DNA from: Rhabdornis inornatus
Lineage: Eukaryota > Chordata > Aves > Passeriformes > Rhabdornithidae
DNA: 64,000 nucleotides
Direction: 5' to 3'
NCBI GenBank assembly: GCA_013397075.1
Contig: VWZS01010175.1
Location: forward strand, 1,266,178 to 1,330,177
A program made the translations under genes and the position numbers. Below are positions 38,301 through 51,136 of the stretch, piece after piece. The notes beneath the pieces were generated by a model. That model made no database searches and was not told where the DNA came from. It was given only the letters and a program-made list of their open reading frames with translations. Within the stretch, counting starts at the first letter, position 1, and every line of letters starts with the position of its first letter.

Positions 38301-41249
38301 CTTTCTATATGGTTTTTTCCTTTTTTTTTTTTTTTTTTTTGGGAGACATAGTTCACATCTCAGAGACCATTTGCCCTCTTGGCTTTAGTTAATGTCTCTA
38401 TTTTACCTCTGTGTTTAAATAATTGACAAATCTCCAGAGATCAGGGTAGTTAGGAAGGGTCTTGAACTGCTGCTTCAGCTTGGCTTCAAAATAATATTAG
38501 AAATGTGCAGTGTTTCCTTACATAGCAGTCAAACTACTGTCAGTCAGACAAAATATGAATTTTGTGTTCCAGGTTCAATTTACATTATCAAAAAGATGTA
38601 GAAAATAAGAAAAAAAATTTTTAATTATATTTTTATTTAAATGCACATCATAAAGGCCTGTTTGCTTCAGCAGATTCAAAATATAATTTATACATTATGT
38701 TTGCTTTATAACATTAAGCTGCCCACAGCAATAACAGCCAACAGCTGAAGTAAAATGTGTTGTCAAGCAAATAGTGAAAGGCGGAATTAAAGAGAACACC
38801 TGTGTCTTGTTATTAGAAATCATATCCATGCTGGACTTGTAATATCCTAAATAATACAAATTTAGCTAGAAGTAACAAAGCAGATGGAAACATCTGTATA
38901 TTGTATGTGATGACAGTTATTGGTAGAGTATCTGGCCCTGGTTTTCCTCTCAGTAAACATTATTTGCATAGTAGTTTTCATCCTTTGCATTCTTAATTTG
39001 TGAAAAAATTGATGTCTGATGAACAAAAAAATGGTTTATATTAGAACATTAGTACAGGGAGACAGTCTGGTCCTGATACAAATACACAGGTACAGATGTA
39101 AGTCATGTAAATGTCCAGTACAGACCTACAATGAACATTCTAATGGGCATAGGTGGAAAATATTTAAACTTGCCTGAATGCACCACCTCCTCACTAAGTA
39201 AAACACTTATGAGAAAGTATTGCAATGCCAGGGATTGCTGAGATGTCAAACAGCACATCAAATGCAGCCAGGTTGCCACATCAATATAAGTGAAAGTCAA
39301 AGGAATTTAGTTCTCCCTAACATCAAGTGTCTATACAGGAGGCACAGACCATGCAAGCAAACTGTCCCATTCTACACTGCAGGAAAAGGAGTGGGGCAGC
39401 CATTCAGCTGGGCATGTGTCAGTGCCTGTTTTGGTGTGATCTCAGTGTGTCTCCAGCCTCCAGCAGCTGCAGCATTGACAGGGTCCTCCTCTGGCTGTTA
39501 CGGGAGCTTGGACAGCCTTCACTTACAGACACATGGCTGCTGAGACATTTTAAGCTGAATCTTGAACCCCAAACCTGAATCTTACTTTTGTAGCTCCTTT
39601 GCACACAGATTCAGTTCCTAATATGACAGCATTTGAAGTATAATGCCACCATAACTCTACCTTAACTTTTAAGAGAACTCAGATGTCACCTGACTATGGT
39701 TGGAAAAGATTTTTTTCTGCTAGTTGTTTTTGTACCTACACATTTATCTTCATTTTTTATCTTCTCCAACCAAGCTTTCCTTGGAGAATGGAAAGAAACT
39801 GAAAAGCAACAGTAAAAACAGATTATATGCAATGGGAGAAGCATACAGGACCTTCAAATTTAATTTACATCTCTTTGTAAAATCAATTATAGTGAAAATT
39901 CTGCAAAGGAGAATTCTTTAAAAGTCTCCTGTCTATAAAATACTGAAAGAAATCCAGTGCAATGAATCTCTTAGACCCAGATTTTCTTTTTTGTCCTTCT
40001 GAGATGTATCGTAAATATGAATTCTTTTTTTCAGTTGGAAAGTGTTCTGTCAGCAGGCTGAGATGGTTGGACACTGGGTACATTGGGCCTGAATATCTTT
40101 AAAATGCAACAACAGTAGATGCTAAACCAAACTTCGAGATACATGAAGTTAACAACATACGGAATTATGATAAAATACTTTTCTGTGAGTGCTTGATGGC
40201 AGGTATTGTGCTTTTTGGGACGTGAAATTTTTCCATGATGATGTATTTAGAGTGTGACTCAGTACTGACTTGTTGCCTATATGGACAAGTGAAGGTTTTA
40301 AATTGCTATTCTCCTTCACTCTAGGTGGTTTATACCTTATGCTTCCAAAGAAATTGTTGCCTAACGCATCTATCCAATTTTGGAACTTCTGACAAAATAA
40401 TTTCTTCCTCAGATCATCCGTTATTGCTTCATCTTTCTGAATTAATTTTTGTAGCTTTTTGAGTAAGTGTGATGTTTTCAGAACGCACTGTTCTTTCTGT
40501 AAATAAAGAATCCTTTTTCAATTGTCCCAGTGTAGTTTTCTCATTGACTTCTTGCAGATTATCTATAAAGATCCCCTTTCACTTAATTTGATGCTTCCAG
40601 TTGCTACTGGGGATATCCTTGACTAAGCACACTCATTGTTAAGAGATTCTTGTGATGCAAGAAGAAATTGAAATTGTTGAAACAGTATTTTTTTTTGTAG
40701 CTTTTCCCTTAATTCTTCTCACTTTATTAGTAAGAAAGTCACGCACTTGTCAATTCTTCATCCAGCATGTTATATAATAAAAAGCAAACATTCTACTAAT
40801 AAAATTATATTTCTTAATGCATTATTCACCAATCTCCACAGTTTTAATGCTATTTTGTATTGCTAAACTCTTACTATATTCATTATTTAACATGGAACAA
40901 AAATGCAGATAAACCAGGCCATTTGGGTGGTCAATCCGAAGGCAGAGATTATGAATCAGCCAAGGAATGTCTTTTCATATCAAATGTTACTATGCTCTCT
41001 CACCAAATTTTCAGAAACTCTGCAAAGATAAAGTCTCTGTTTAAAATAAAACAAAAAAGCCTTGCACCTGTTGTATTCTCCCCCATTTAGCTTCTTCCTC
41101 ATTTGGAGGGTAGCCACAACTCTCTCCCATCATTAGGTTCAGAGACTACCTCTCTTACTCTGCATTTCCAAGACACTAAACACCTTCATAGATGTCTTAT
41201 TCTCTGCACATATGTCACTCATACATATCAATTATCGCACCATTATTGC
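35301..41249. other. Long intron stretch without recognised gene
   Basis: About 5.9 kb of apparently unique AT-rich sequence with a long T tract at 38322-38340 and a GC-richer patch at about 39330-39540. Frames at 35295-35708, 35443-35784 and 39220-39543 have no recognisable domain. Confidence 0.5.
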
Positions 41250-43110
41250 ACAGAATCATAGAATATGCTGATTTGGAAGGGATCCATCAGAATCATTAAG
41301 TGTAACTCCTGACCCTGCACAGGACACCCCAGGAGTGGGTGAGAGTATTGTCCAAATGCTTCTTGAACTCAGACAGGCTTGGTGCACTGAACATTTCTTT
41401 GGGAAGCCTGTTACAGTGCTCAGCCACCCCCTGGGAGAAAAACCTTTTCCTGATATCTAGCCAACACCTACCCCAACTGAGCTTCATGCCATTTCCTTGA
41501 ATCTTGTCACTGGTGATGAGACTGAAGAGATCAAGGTCTGCTCTTCCACTTCCCCTGATGAAGATCTTGAAGACCACAATGAGGCCTTCAGTCAGCGTCC
41601 TCTTCTCCAGGCTGAACAGACCAAGTGACCTCAGCTATTCCTCATACTGCTTCCCCTCCAGACCCTTCACCATCTTTGCTGCCCTCCTTTGGACACTTTC
41701 TAATAGCTTAATGTCATTTTTATATTCTGGCACCCAAAACTGCCCCCAGTATTCAAGGTGAGGCTGCTCCAGTGCAGAGCAGAGCAGGACAATTCCCTCC
41801 CTTGCCTGGCTGGTGATGCTGTGCCTGATACCCCCCAGGACAAGTTTGTCCATCCTGGCTGCCAGGGCACTGCTGACTCACATTTATCTTGCCATCAACC
41901 AGGACCCCCAGGTCCCTTTCCACTGTGCTGCTCTCCAGCCTCTGGTTCCCTGGTCTATACACACAACCTGGGTTTCCCATCCCAGGTGCAGAATCCAGCA
42001 CTTGCCCTTGTTGAACTTCATGCAGTTGGTGATTGCCCAGCTCTCTAATTTGTCAAGATCTCTCTGCAGGGCTTCTCTGCCCTTGAAGGAGTCAACAACT
42101 CCTCCTAGTAGTATGGTCAGAAAACTTGCTCAATATCCCTTCGAGTCCTGCACCCAGCTCATTACTCATTACTCATTATCCATATTTTGAAGAGCACAGG
42201 GCCCTAGATGGAGCCCTGAAGAACCCCACTAGTGACAGACTAGTGACAGGTCCCCAGTCTGATGTCACCCCATTCACTGGAATGCTTTGTGCCTGACCCA
42301 TGAGCCAGCTGCTCACCCATCACACCATGTGTTTATCCAGCTATGTGCTGGACATTTTGTCCAGAAGGATCCTGTGAGACACAATATCAAAAGCTTTGCT
42401 GAAGTCCAGAAAAGATTATATTTACTGGCTTCCTTTGGTTAAATGGGTTATCCTGTCACAGAAGGAAGTCAGGTTCAACAAACAGGAAGCCACACCAGGT
42501 GTGACTGATGCTTGCGTTGCCCTCCAGCTGTTTTTCAGCACCTCTCAGAATAATGTTTTGTATGATTTTGCTAGGCACTGGAGTGAGACCCATGGGTCTG
42601 TAGTTTCCAGAGTCCTCCTTCTTACCCTTCTTGAAAATCAGGACAATGTTCTCCAGCTTCCAGTCAGCTAGGACCTCTCTTGGATTCCAAAGACTGCTCA
42701 AAAATAACCAAGAAAGGCTTTGCAGTATCAGCCAGCTCTTTTGGGGTTCTCCAGTCAATCTCATCAGACGCCATTGATTTCTAGGGATCCAACTGGACCA
42801 GAAAAGTTCGGGAACATATGAGAGTTTGTCTTTCTTGCAGTCATGGTCATCCGTCTCAGAGCACTGAGACCCACCTCTGTCATCAGTGTTGAAGATGGAG
42901 GCAAAGAATGCACTGAACACCTCTGCCTTGTCTCTGTCCCTGTTTGCAAGGACACCTCATCCTGAATTGACCTGATGTTATTTCCACACTGCTTTTCAAC
43001 ATTAATGTATTTGAAAAAATATTTGTTGATGTTTTTGTTCCTGTAGTGCTCTGAATTATATTTTATTCCTCTGCGTGCCCTTTTCTGACCCTGGTGTGTT
43101 TCCTATGTGT
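41250..43110 (-). mobile_element. CR1 LINE, about 1.86 kb, antisense; the longest copy in the window
   Basis: Reverse-complement CR1 starting at the tail side with 'cagaatcatagaat' and running into the reverse-transcriptase part of ORF2. Minus-strand remnants, in element order: IFKKGKKEDSGNYRP (about 42600-42660), motif A as DFSKAFDIVSHRIL (42365-42406), DLGVLVDGKINVSQQC (about 41860-41915), PHLEYWGQFWVPEYKNDIKL (about 41690-41760) and LDIRKRFFSQGVAEHCNRLP near 41400-41460. These pieces sit in different frames with stops between them, so the copy is dead. The endonuclease half and 5' UTR are absent, the usual 5' truncation. Its 5' edge near 43110 is approximate. Confidence 0.95.
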
Positions 43111-43908
43111 CAGAATGTTAGCTTTCACCTGAAAATAATTTTTAAACCTCTGTAATTAATGGGAGAAGGTGAGAAGGGAATAACCCCAAACCACAAAGTG
43201 TGGCCACTGTAAGACCCAGATATTCCAAAACTCAAAGAGGAAGACCCCAAAGCCCTCAGTGTTTTACTCAAATGTAAAACATAAAAAGCTGTCGAGTAAA
43301 AATGAGCCTGATTTTGGAGGAACTGACTCAAAATTGCTGAAGGCTCCTGGCTGTCAAGGCATCAGGGAGAGCACCTGCAGTGGAGCTCCTGCTGTGCAGT
43401 TAGCCTACTGCCACATTTTTCCCCATGTGGTGGTACCAGCAGAACCTGCTGCAAATGCTCCACTGGGATTCCTGCTAGGTAAGTGTCAATGTATTTCATT
43501 TTGCAGGTGAGCTCCAGAGCAAATTATATTAACAAGGATTCCCAAAATGGGTATTTGGGAAGGACAGCATTAGAGCATAAAGATGGATATTGCAATGGGT
43601 GTGCTAATACTTAATTAGATAGCCTACTTATAGACATCTCTATAGCAGTCATTACCAGAGCAGCTGTAATCTGATTATATCAGCAATCTGAACTTTATCA
43701 AATCATTAACTTATGGTATTAGTAATTTCAGAAAAGAACCACAAAATAAAATAGCTGGCATTGCTGTTATTGTAATGCATGACATAGCACAGTTGCAACT
43801 GATAATTAACCATGTGATCAATCCTTATTAAGACTAACACCTGTATGCTTGTTAACCACGGAGCATTAGAGTTTTAAATATTCAACAGTTAGGACTAGAT
43901 ACTCTGGC
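43111..43908. other. Intron with possible regulatory-looking AT-rich stretch
   Basis: No repeat or exon is recognised. Bases 43620-43860 are dense in TAAT, ATTA, GATA and E-box-like words, which is suggestive of a conserved noncoding element but not proof of one. Confidence 0.35.
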
Positions 43909-43909
43909 T

Positions 43910-43976
43910 GAAATATAATCTTTTGGAATATTTTTGAAATATAATCTTTTTGGAAAATTTTTGAATATAATCTTTG
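43910..43976. repeat. Small tandem repeat, about 26-base unit, 2.5 copies
   Basis: The unit gaaatataatctttt followed by ggaatattttt (43910-43935) repeats as 43936-43962 with one inserted T and one change, then partially as gaatataatctttg (43963-43976). Confidence 0.9.
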
Positions 43977-46900
43977 TATCTGTGGATAACACTCTTTGGG
44001 AGGCAAAGTGCACTGCATGGGTTACCATGTACCTTGTGATATAATTGCAGGTGGTACACGAAATAACAGGGCCCTTGTTTGGCAATGTCACCTGGAATAG
44101 GTGCCAGAAAAATGTGTGCTTAGCCTGTGAAAGAACTCACACAAACCTGGTGGGACTCGTGTTCCAGGAAACATCTAAAATGTATCTGACATTGCTGTAA
44201 TTTAGGAAATCTGGAAAGATGTGGATTGGAAAGCACACTTCTATTCACTTTCTGTCAGCTGCAGTGAAGAAGTTGTTTTTTGCTGTGCTGATGGATAGTG
44301 CCCTGGACTGGCACTTTAGAAATTCTCATTAGTACCTACTAGCATCAGGTCTGGAGGGCAGCACTCAGGTAGGGCTGCAGTCTGGTGTTTGTTTCTCAAA
44401 ATCCATCATGTTGTTATTCAAGAACATTCTTTTCTCCCTCACTGGAACTGAATTGCATCATTTAAGGTTACAGATTGAGTCAGATTTCTGCTAACATTCC
44501 CTGACTGAAACGTATCACTTCTGAAAGAGTGTTAGACTAACAGCAGTAGAAGATAAAGCCATTTGTTTATCCACAAAAGTTACTGTAGAATCAGTGTCAC
44601 CACATTTCCTAACACATGTATCTAGTCGTGATTTGATATTTCTTTTTTACACTTGAAAAACACATCTGCACCTGTATTTTTTTTGAGTGAAACAAAAGAA
44701 GCTGGTTTATTGAACTGAGATCATCAAATAATTTTGTGCTTGTTCCCAAACATGCCTTGCTCTCAAATATCATGAGAGAACTAACCTTGTGAAGGATAAG
44801 TTGCCAAATTATTTACTGCCCTAGTTCAGCAGATCCAATATTTTTCATGTTGTCCTCTTTGTAGCCTTTCTAAAAGAAGAATCTGAAAAGGACAGCATGA
44901 CTGTTAGCATATTCCCAATCTACATCCTCATTCAGCTCTTTTTCATTTCATCTTTAATATCTATTATTTTAATCCAGAAAGAGACTTTCTTTCCTGTCTG
45001 CACTCCCTGAAAGATACTAATTCAAAATCACATTAAGGCAAAAAGCTCAGGCCACTAAACAGGAATAAAGATATGAATTTCCACTAATCACATTCTCTCT
45101 TCCCAGCACTGTGGTTCCCCAGTGAAATGGAAAGAACCAGACATCCCACTGGGTCTTTTATAAAACTGTGCTAACATTACATAATCCCAAAGGCACATGA
45201 AAATGTGATAAAACGGTAAGATAAAGACTATGTTTTATCTGTTAGTGAGAAATCCATAGGTGCCTCTGACACTCAGGCTTTTCTTTCATGCTTGAAAATC
45301 GTTCTGTGCTTGGAATTTAACAGCAAATTTCTGACCATCATTTTGACACCTCAGTGTCCAGCTGAAAAGATGACATCCTTACACATTTCAGGCTGGCAGA
45401 GCTTGGTTTTTTTTTTATTGACTATGCAAAATGCTATCATTTGTAAATTTCCCATCTCATGCAACAAATGGGACTCTTGCAATTTTGTTATTTTTAGTGA
45501 GTATTTTGTGAAGGTTCTTCAGTTTAAGTGAACCAAAGGCAGTCACTGGTCCGTGGACGCTGTGGTGCTTGTAATGATGCATGTCACAATGTTTTCGTGA
45601 CTGGGTGATATAAACATTCATATTAAAAAAACTCTTAATGGCCCTGAGCCAATAAAATGTTAATAGGAGTCTAATAGTAAAAACCAAGACTGTCTTAATG
45701 ATTTCAATAAGATTATGCAACAATTAATTGTTTTATGAACTGAGAGTAGAGTGGATTGCTGCATATAGATTAGACTGAGATGCATTCTCCATAGTTAATG
45801 TTTTTTATTTTTTTTTAATTATCAACTTTTTAATATACATTTCTTGGGAGTAGAGAACATTTCTAGATGCCTATGCAAACATTTTGTTTTGCCTAATATA
45901 TTTTTTAAGAAAAGAAGAAAGATCAAAACTACCACATCCCAAATTAAATTTGCAGTTAATATTTAAAAAATGTAAAAGGATAATTTTTGTGCTTTTACCA
46001 CTCACCTGAAGGTAATCCCTCCTCTGCCCTATGAACACCTATTATCTCTTCATGTGGAGTAGGCAACTAAAATGAATGAAATTTAAGGGAAACTATTTTT
46101 AAAAAGAAGGAGGATGGTAGATTACCATATTCTGTTTCATTCAGATGCCATAAACAAAAAGAGAAATAGTATTTATGCTCAGGCAGAATATCTCTCAGTT
46201 TACAGTCCTGAAACTAAGACCTGTTCCTCTTCACATTTCATTTAAAAAACAAAACAAAACCACAAAAACAAAAATAAAACAAAGCTACAACAAAAAAAAT
46301 TTAAAAAAAAATGAAAAAAAGAACCAGTGAAAGTCATCCATTAGCATCACTAGGGACAGAGTATTTTGATTTTGCAATGAAGTCCAACTCCAAGAAGGCT
46401 CATTCCAGGGAGTATTTTGTGCATACAGTTATTCCCATTAGTAGAATTAAACAAGGTCCTTAAATTCACCAGCTTAATACTGTGCTAAATAGTTTGTCAC
46501 TTTGATTCAAAATGGAGAATATTTGAGAAACTCTTGAAAGGATACAGGAAAGAAAGTTTTTAAGTTACCTTGCAACCCATGAATGATCTTCTGAAGATGG
46601 GCCTGGGGTCATTAAAGTTCATTGTAGAAAAACTAAGCATCCAAGTTGTGTTTGAGTACTGATATGAGGGGCGTGCATGGACTCTCAGCACCCTACACAT
46701 TGATCAGCTTCAAATTCTCTTTACTTTATAGTTATAGTAGGAGATAAGTTCACCACATGCAACCACAGCAACTGATTGGTCTGTTTCTTAGTCTTTATTC
46801 CAAAGATGAAAAATTAATCATCTTGGAGTAAAAATGATAGCTGAGGGTGTGAACTCTCTTTAAAGTTGTCCAAACACAAGAAATTCTGTGCACCGTTGCT

Positions 46901-47793
46901 TTGCAACAGGCTTTGTGGATTTTTTCCCTTCTAGCATTTGTATTTCTCTTGTTAGCCTGTCATCCATCCTAGGTGCCACTGCAGAAATGAGCAGTTTGTG
47001 AGTGAGGAAAAAAGAGAAGTTATCATCAGGGAGATGGCACAGAAATCCAAAAATATGGAATGGAATAAATGGCAAAATCTTCTCTTTGTTTACAAGCCAA
47101 ATTCTAACTAAGGAAATCAACTGCAACTTTAAAACATTCCTGCCAGAAATTTTCTGCAATCAAATCAAAATTCAAACCTTGTCATGGAGACATTGTGATT
47201 TTATTGCCACTCATGTGCATCCCAAGTAAGCCACTGGTGTCTAAACATTTCATACACCAGCCAATTTGCCAGATTCTGAAGATGACACCATAATTCCCAT
47301 AGCATATTTTTCGTAGAGTAATGTTTTGTGCACCTCATTCAGTACTGTGTGTTCTGCATACAAGTAAGCTCTAACATTAAATGCTTCAGTGAAGTACTTT
47401 CCCACCTTATTTGTAAATAACTTCAGAACAAGAGGGACAGATAGGGGTGAGTAAGGGAAGGAGCTTCTGTTTCCAGTAATTAACATGAAAATGCAATAAT
47501 CTCCTGGCTTTTTGCAGACAGACTAATTTCCTCTCGTGTCCTCTGAATACCATCTTTAAGCAATACTGGTACTGGGACAGGCAAGGCAGACCAGAAGACC
47601 CCAAACAGTAGATAGGAGGGGACAGATCCTCAAAACTCCACAGAAAGTGGTTTTTTCATATGGAGGAATAGATGCGTGTTAAACATCATAGAACTGCTGT
47701 GTTCATTCCTTTAATTGATTCTCAAGTTTTCTGTGAGTTGAAATACAGCCTTAAGACAGCTCAACATTCATGTGAATGGAACATAATTAAAGC
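43977..47793. other. Long intron stretch without recognised gene
   Basis: AT-rich sequence. An A-rich, C-punctuated tract (caaaac/aaaac type) covers about 46238-46322. No exon or clear repeat family was recognised. Confidence 0.5.
46238..46322. repeat. A-rich low-complexity tract
   Basis: Roughly 85 bases made mostly of A with interspersed C, such as aacaaaacaaaacc. It could be a decayed simple repeat. No flanking retrocopy was recognised. Confidence 0.8.
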
Positions 47794-47839
47794 ACATTTT
47801 GTAGTCTGTTGGAGATACATTTTGTAGTCTGTTGCAGAC
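47794..47839. repeat. Tandem duplication, 23-base unit, two copies
   Basis: acattttgtagtctgttg occurs at 47795-47812 and again 23 bases later at 47818-47835. Both are followed by gaga/caga, with one base difference. Confidence 0.92.
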
Positions 47840-48698
47840 ATCTTTGGTTTTGGGAGGGTATATATTGCTCAAATTAGGAACCAAGTTTTAGAAGTACAAG
47901 GACAGTTGCATTAACATGTCTAGTTTTGTAATGACTTTCTCCAAGATCCATTTCAAGATACGTCATAAATCTGAGTTACCTCTGTTAAAGTGTTAAAATG
48001 AAATTATTTAGCCTCACAACTGACCCACAAGATGTGTCTTTGCATTTTATCATGTTTCCAGCAATTTACCCTTCCACCTTGATGTGAGGCAAATGTAGGA
48101 CATGGGCACATCTTCTTTCTTCCTTTAAGTAGAGTAAAAGTCACAGTTGTTTCAGGTCACAGAAGTAAATAAATAAATTATTCTTTCAGTTGTGGGAATG
48201 TTTTCATGCAAGACTACAATAAAGGAAAGTATGTAGTCTTCTGAAGTTTACAAAACTGCTTATTGTAATTGAATCTATTCGGATTATCCTAAGCAAAATT
48301 GTTTTCCTAGATTCTAATATCAGAAGCAATAAGGAATTGTAGTTGCTAGGACCATACACATGTACATATAGTGTTCTAGTGTTATTTAGTTGTTTTAAAA
48401 AACGGAACATACAAATGGTTAGGTATTTCATATAACACAGGTGGCAACCATCTTAAAATTTTTTACCTCCCTTCAAAAAGTTATGGTAGGTTTTGAAACA
48501 AATCTGCTCAAAACATTGCACACGTAAGTAGAAATTAAAACCAAAGTGCTTACAGTAAAGTACACTGTGCAGAGCTGAAAAACAAAAGATTAATCTTGTT
48601 TGCATAAGAGAGCTTTAAAAAACCCTGATGTTCAGTTGACCAAAAATGTTCCAGTTTTGTTAACCTGTGTATTTTAACAAAATCTCCTCTGAGGACTG

Positions 48699-48718
48699 CA
48701 GTTTTGTAAATTGTAAAT
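48699..48718 (+). repeat. 20-base sequence shared with 20591-20610 (copy 2)
   Basis: Identical to cagttttgtaaattgtaaat at 20591. It lies 34 bases upstream of an X-box-like site. Confidence 0.9.
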
Positions 48719-48752
48719 AAAATTATTCATAATGAGAATTAATGTAGTATAT

Positions 48753-48766
48753 GTTGCTATGGAGAC
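48753..48766 (+). promoter_or_regulatory. RFX X-box-like motif
   Basis: gttgctatggagac resembles the palindromic RFX site GTTGCCATGGCAAC, with three differences. It lies in an AT-rich stretch with TAAT-type words. Binding is inference only. Confidence 0.35.
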
Positions 48767-51136
48767 CATTCGAGAATAGAGACATTAAAGTATAGTTTGC
48801 TTTCTTCCAGAAATCGAAACAAATGCTTATGAAAACCTTTAAAGGAATTAGTTTAACTGCAGTACTTGACAGAATTATGTAACAGAAAACATGTATCTAC
48901 TTATTCACATAATTCACAAAGTGAGGAGATCTTGGTAACAGAATTCTGTTTTGGTAGTGGGGAAAGTAGACATCTTTTATTTGTTGTTAGTCCACAGAAG
49001 TCCAGCATTTAGAAACAGTTCATAGCGAGAGATTTAACAATGCAAATAATGCTTATAGGAAATTGTATCTGGGACTATTTCCAAAGCTCAATTATTTGCT
49101 GGATATGTATGACTGCTATATGTACTCTAAGAAATTCTTCTAAATGGATAAAACCTGACAGTTGGAAGAAAAAAAGATAAGCACTTTTTGAGAGCCCTCT
49201 AAAAAAATAATTTGTATGCTTAGCTTGTCCTTCTTCAGTGGCATAAGAGTTTGCAAGTAGCATAATATGTCATTTTACATTTTTATTTTCTTATTAGGCT
49301 TGATGGAGAAATATCCCACTGTTCACTGGGAACAGAGTGTGGGAACCAGTAAGTACTATAGAGAAGGAATACGTATCTGAATCCAACACATGCTGTTATG
49401 AAATGCAATGGTGTGAGAAGGGAATTTGGAGAAAAAATATAAGTAAAAAAAGAAAAGGGAAAGTTATTAAAAAATGCAAGAGTGGAAGTAAAAAAAAAAG
49501 CAATGGAAAAGGAAGATGTAAAACATTTATTGAAAGTTATTTCAAATCTTCACTTCTGCAATGGTAATTTCTAGTCTTCATTTGGTTTTGATTCTTTTTT
49601 CAATGGACTTTCTCCATGCCATTTCTCTTTCTTGGCTGTTCAAATAGCTCAGTGATGCTTCTCTCCATTTTTCTTATTATGTTTTCTTCACATTTGTCAT
49701 CTCTTCTCTGAAGAAAAGATGTGACTCCTGAGGGTATTCACTTGTTTTTAAAGATTCTGCTAATGAAAGGGTGGTTTCTTAGGAGCTCTGATAACCAAAC
49801 CCGATTGTTCTTCTGCCCAGTTTTCTACCCAATTTTCAACATACTTTCTCTCTGGAGGTTTTTTGGGATCTGTGTTTCTGTTATTGAACATATGGGACTG
49901 TATTTTCTGTTCAGGCTATTTAGCATCTTTCCAGTCCTACAGTCTTACTAATTTTGAAGAGGACCTGGGTAAGAGTGCCAGCGTTCCTTATTTGAAAGCC
50001 ACATACTGAAAATTTTAAGCCTGTCTTTTGGTTCAGACATAGTTAAAGGCCATGGGCACAGCCCACATGGGGCAGGGAAAATGAATCTCCACAAGGACTT
50101 CCACACTAGAGAGAACAGTGATTCTCATGTTGTTAAACCGGGACCTGAGGATTAGGCAGGGGTTATTTGGGTCCGAGGATGGCTGACCTGAAACACCATC
50201 TTCAGAACCCTCATTGTCTCATGTCCTCCTACAGGTATAGGAATGACTTTATGCCAAAGCACATTGCATAAAAAAAAGCATGGGAAAGCATCTTTGTGAG
50301 AAGTGAAGAAGACTGCATACAAAAGGCTTTATATTTTGGCTGAAGTTTCATCAATTAAGATACTTTTTGCCCACCTGGTAGATCAGCTGAGCTGAATTGA
50401 CCTTTAGTCAAACCAAGTCATATAGTTTTGTGTATGATAGGGATCAAGAGTATCCACATGTGCACATGGAGTGATAATGACAGCTGAAACAGCAACATGG
50501 TTTTGCTGTTTTTGTTGTTAAAAGTAATTTATTTTGCATTAACATCAACATTTCCTGTGTCATAAATGGAAACTAATTTAAGCCACAAGGTACCACTCTA
50601 GTTACTTGGGTCACTAAATTTAGTCCTGCAGCTTCTTTATTTTTAATCTTAAACTCGGGTAGGTCAGCATTCTTTTAAGAACAAAATGATAGTCAAAAAG
50701 AGAATGAATTGTGAGGTACTTGAGAGGGAAATAACGGAAACTATCTATTGAAAGCATAGAAAAGGAAATGCAGCACAGATGAGTGCGAGGTACTTTACAT
50801 TCAAAGCAGAGATGAAAGCATTGTGAATTTAAATTAGTGTAATGACCTACAGAAACTACGTCAAGGTCTCTGGAATTATTCAGCCCTGGCAACCAGAAGG
50901 TGTTCAGATTTTATTTTATCTTGAGTTCAAATTAAGCCCAAGCACTGGTAGCAGTCATTTCATGCTTTTTATGGAGGGAGCATTGTGGAGAACTTTATAT
51001 ATCTGAGTAGAGCCTGTTGCAGTTCTCCACTTTGTGCTATTGAAGAAATGTGTTGCTCTTCCCCCACCCCCTTTTTTTTTAATTCCTTTTTTCTTTTGTC
51101 CTCTGTATTTTTTCTCTCTTTTCCATTACTCTTTCC

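Larger units (their letters stand above)
47840..51136. other. Long intron stretch without recognised gene
   Basis: About 3.3 kb of AT-rich, apparently unique sequence that includes the shared 20-mer (48699-48718) and an RFX X-box-like site (48753-48766). The frame 49337-49567 is lysine-rich because of poly-purine sequence and is not credible as a gene. Confidence 0.5.

Noticed and set aside
41635..42920. Minus-strand frames that could be read as a reverse-transcriptase gene
   Set aside because: They are pieces of one 5'-truncated CR1 with frameshifts and stops, not an active gene.
43346..43480. Cysteine-containing frame with APGC considered as the next GPC6 exon
   Set aside because: Does not continue with the expected glypican cysteine pattern and lacks a matching acceptor and phase.
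49337..49567. Lysine-rich 76-codon frame resembling a basic protein
   Set aside because: Produced by A/G-rich intron sequence; no start context or homology recognised.
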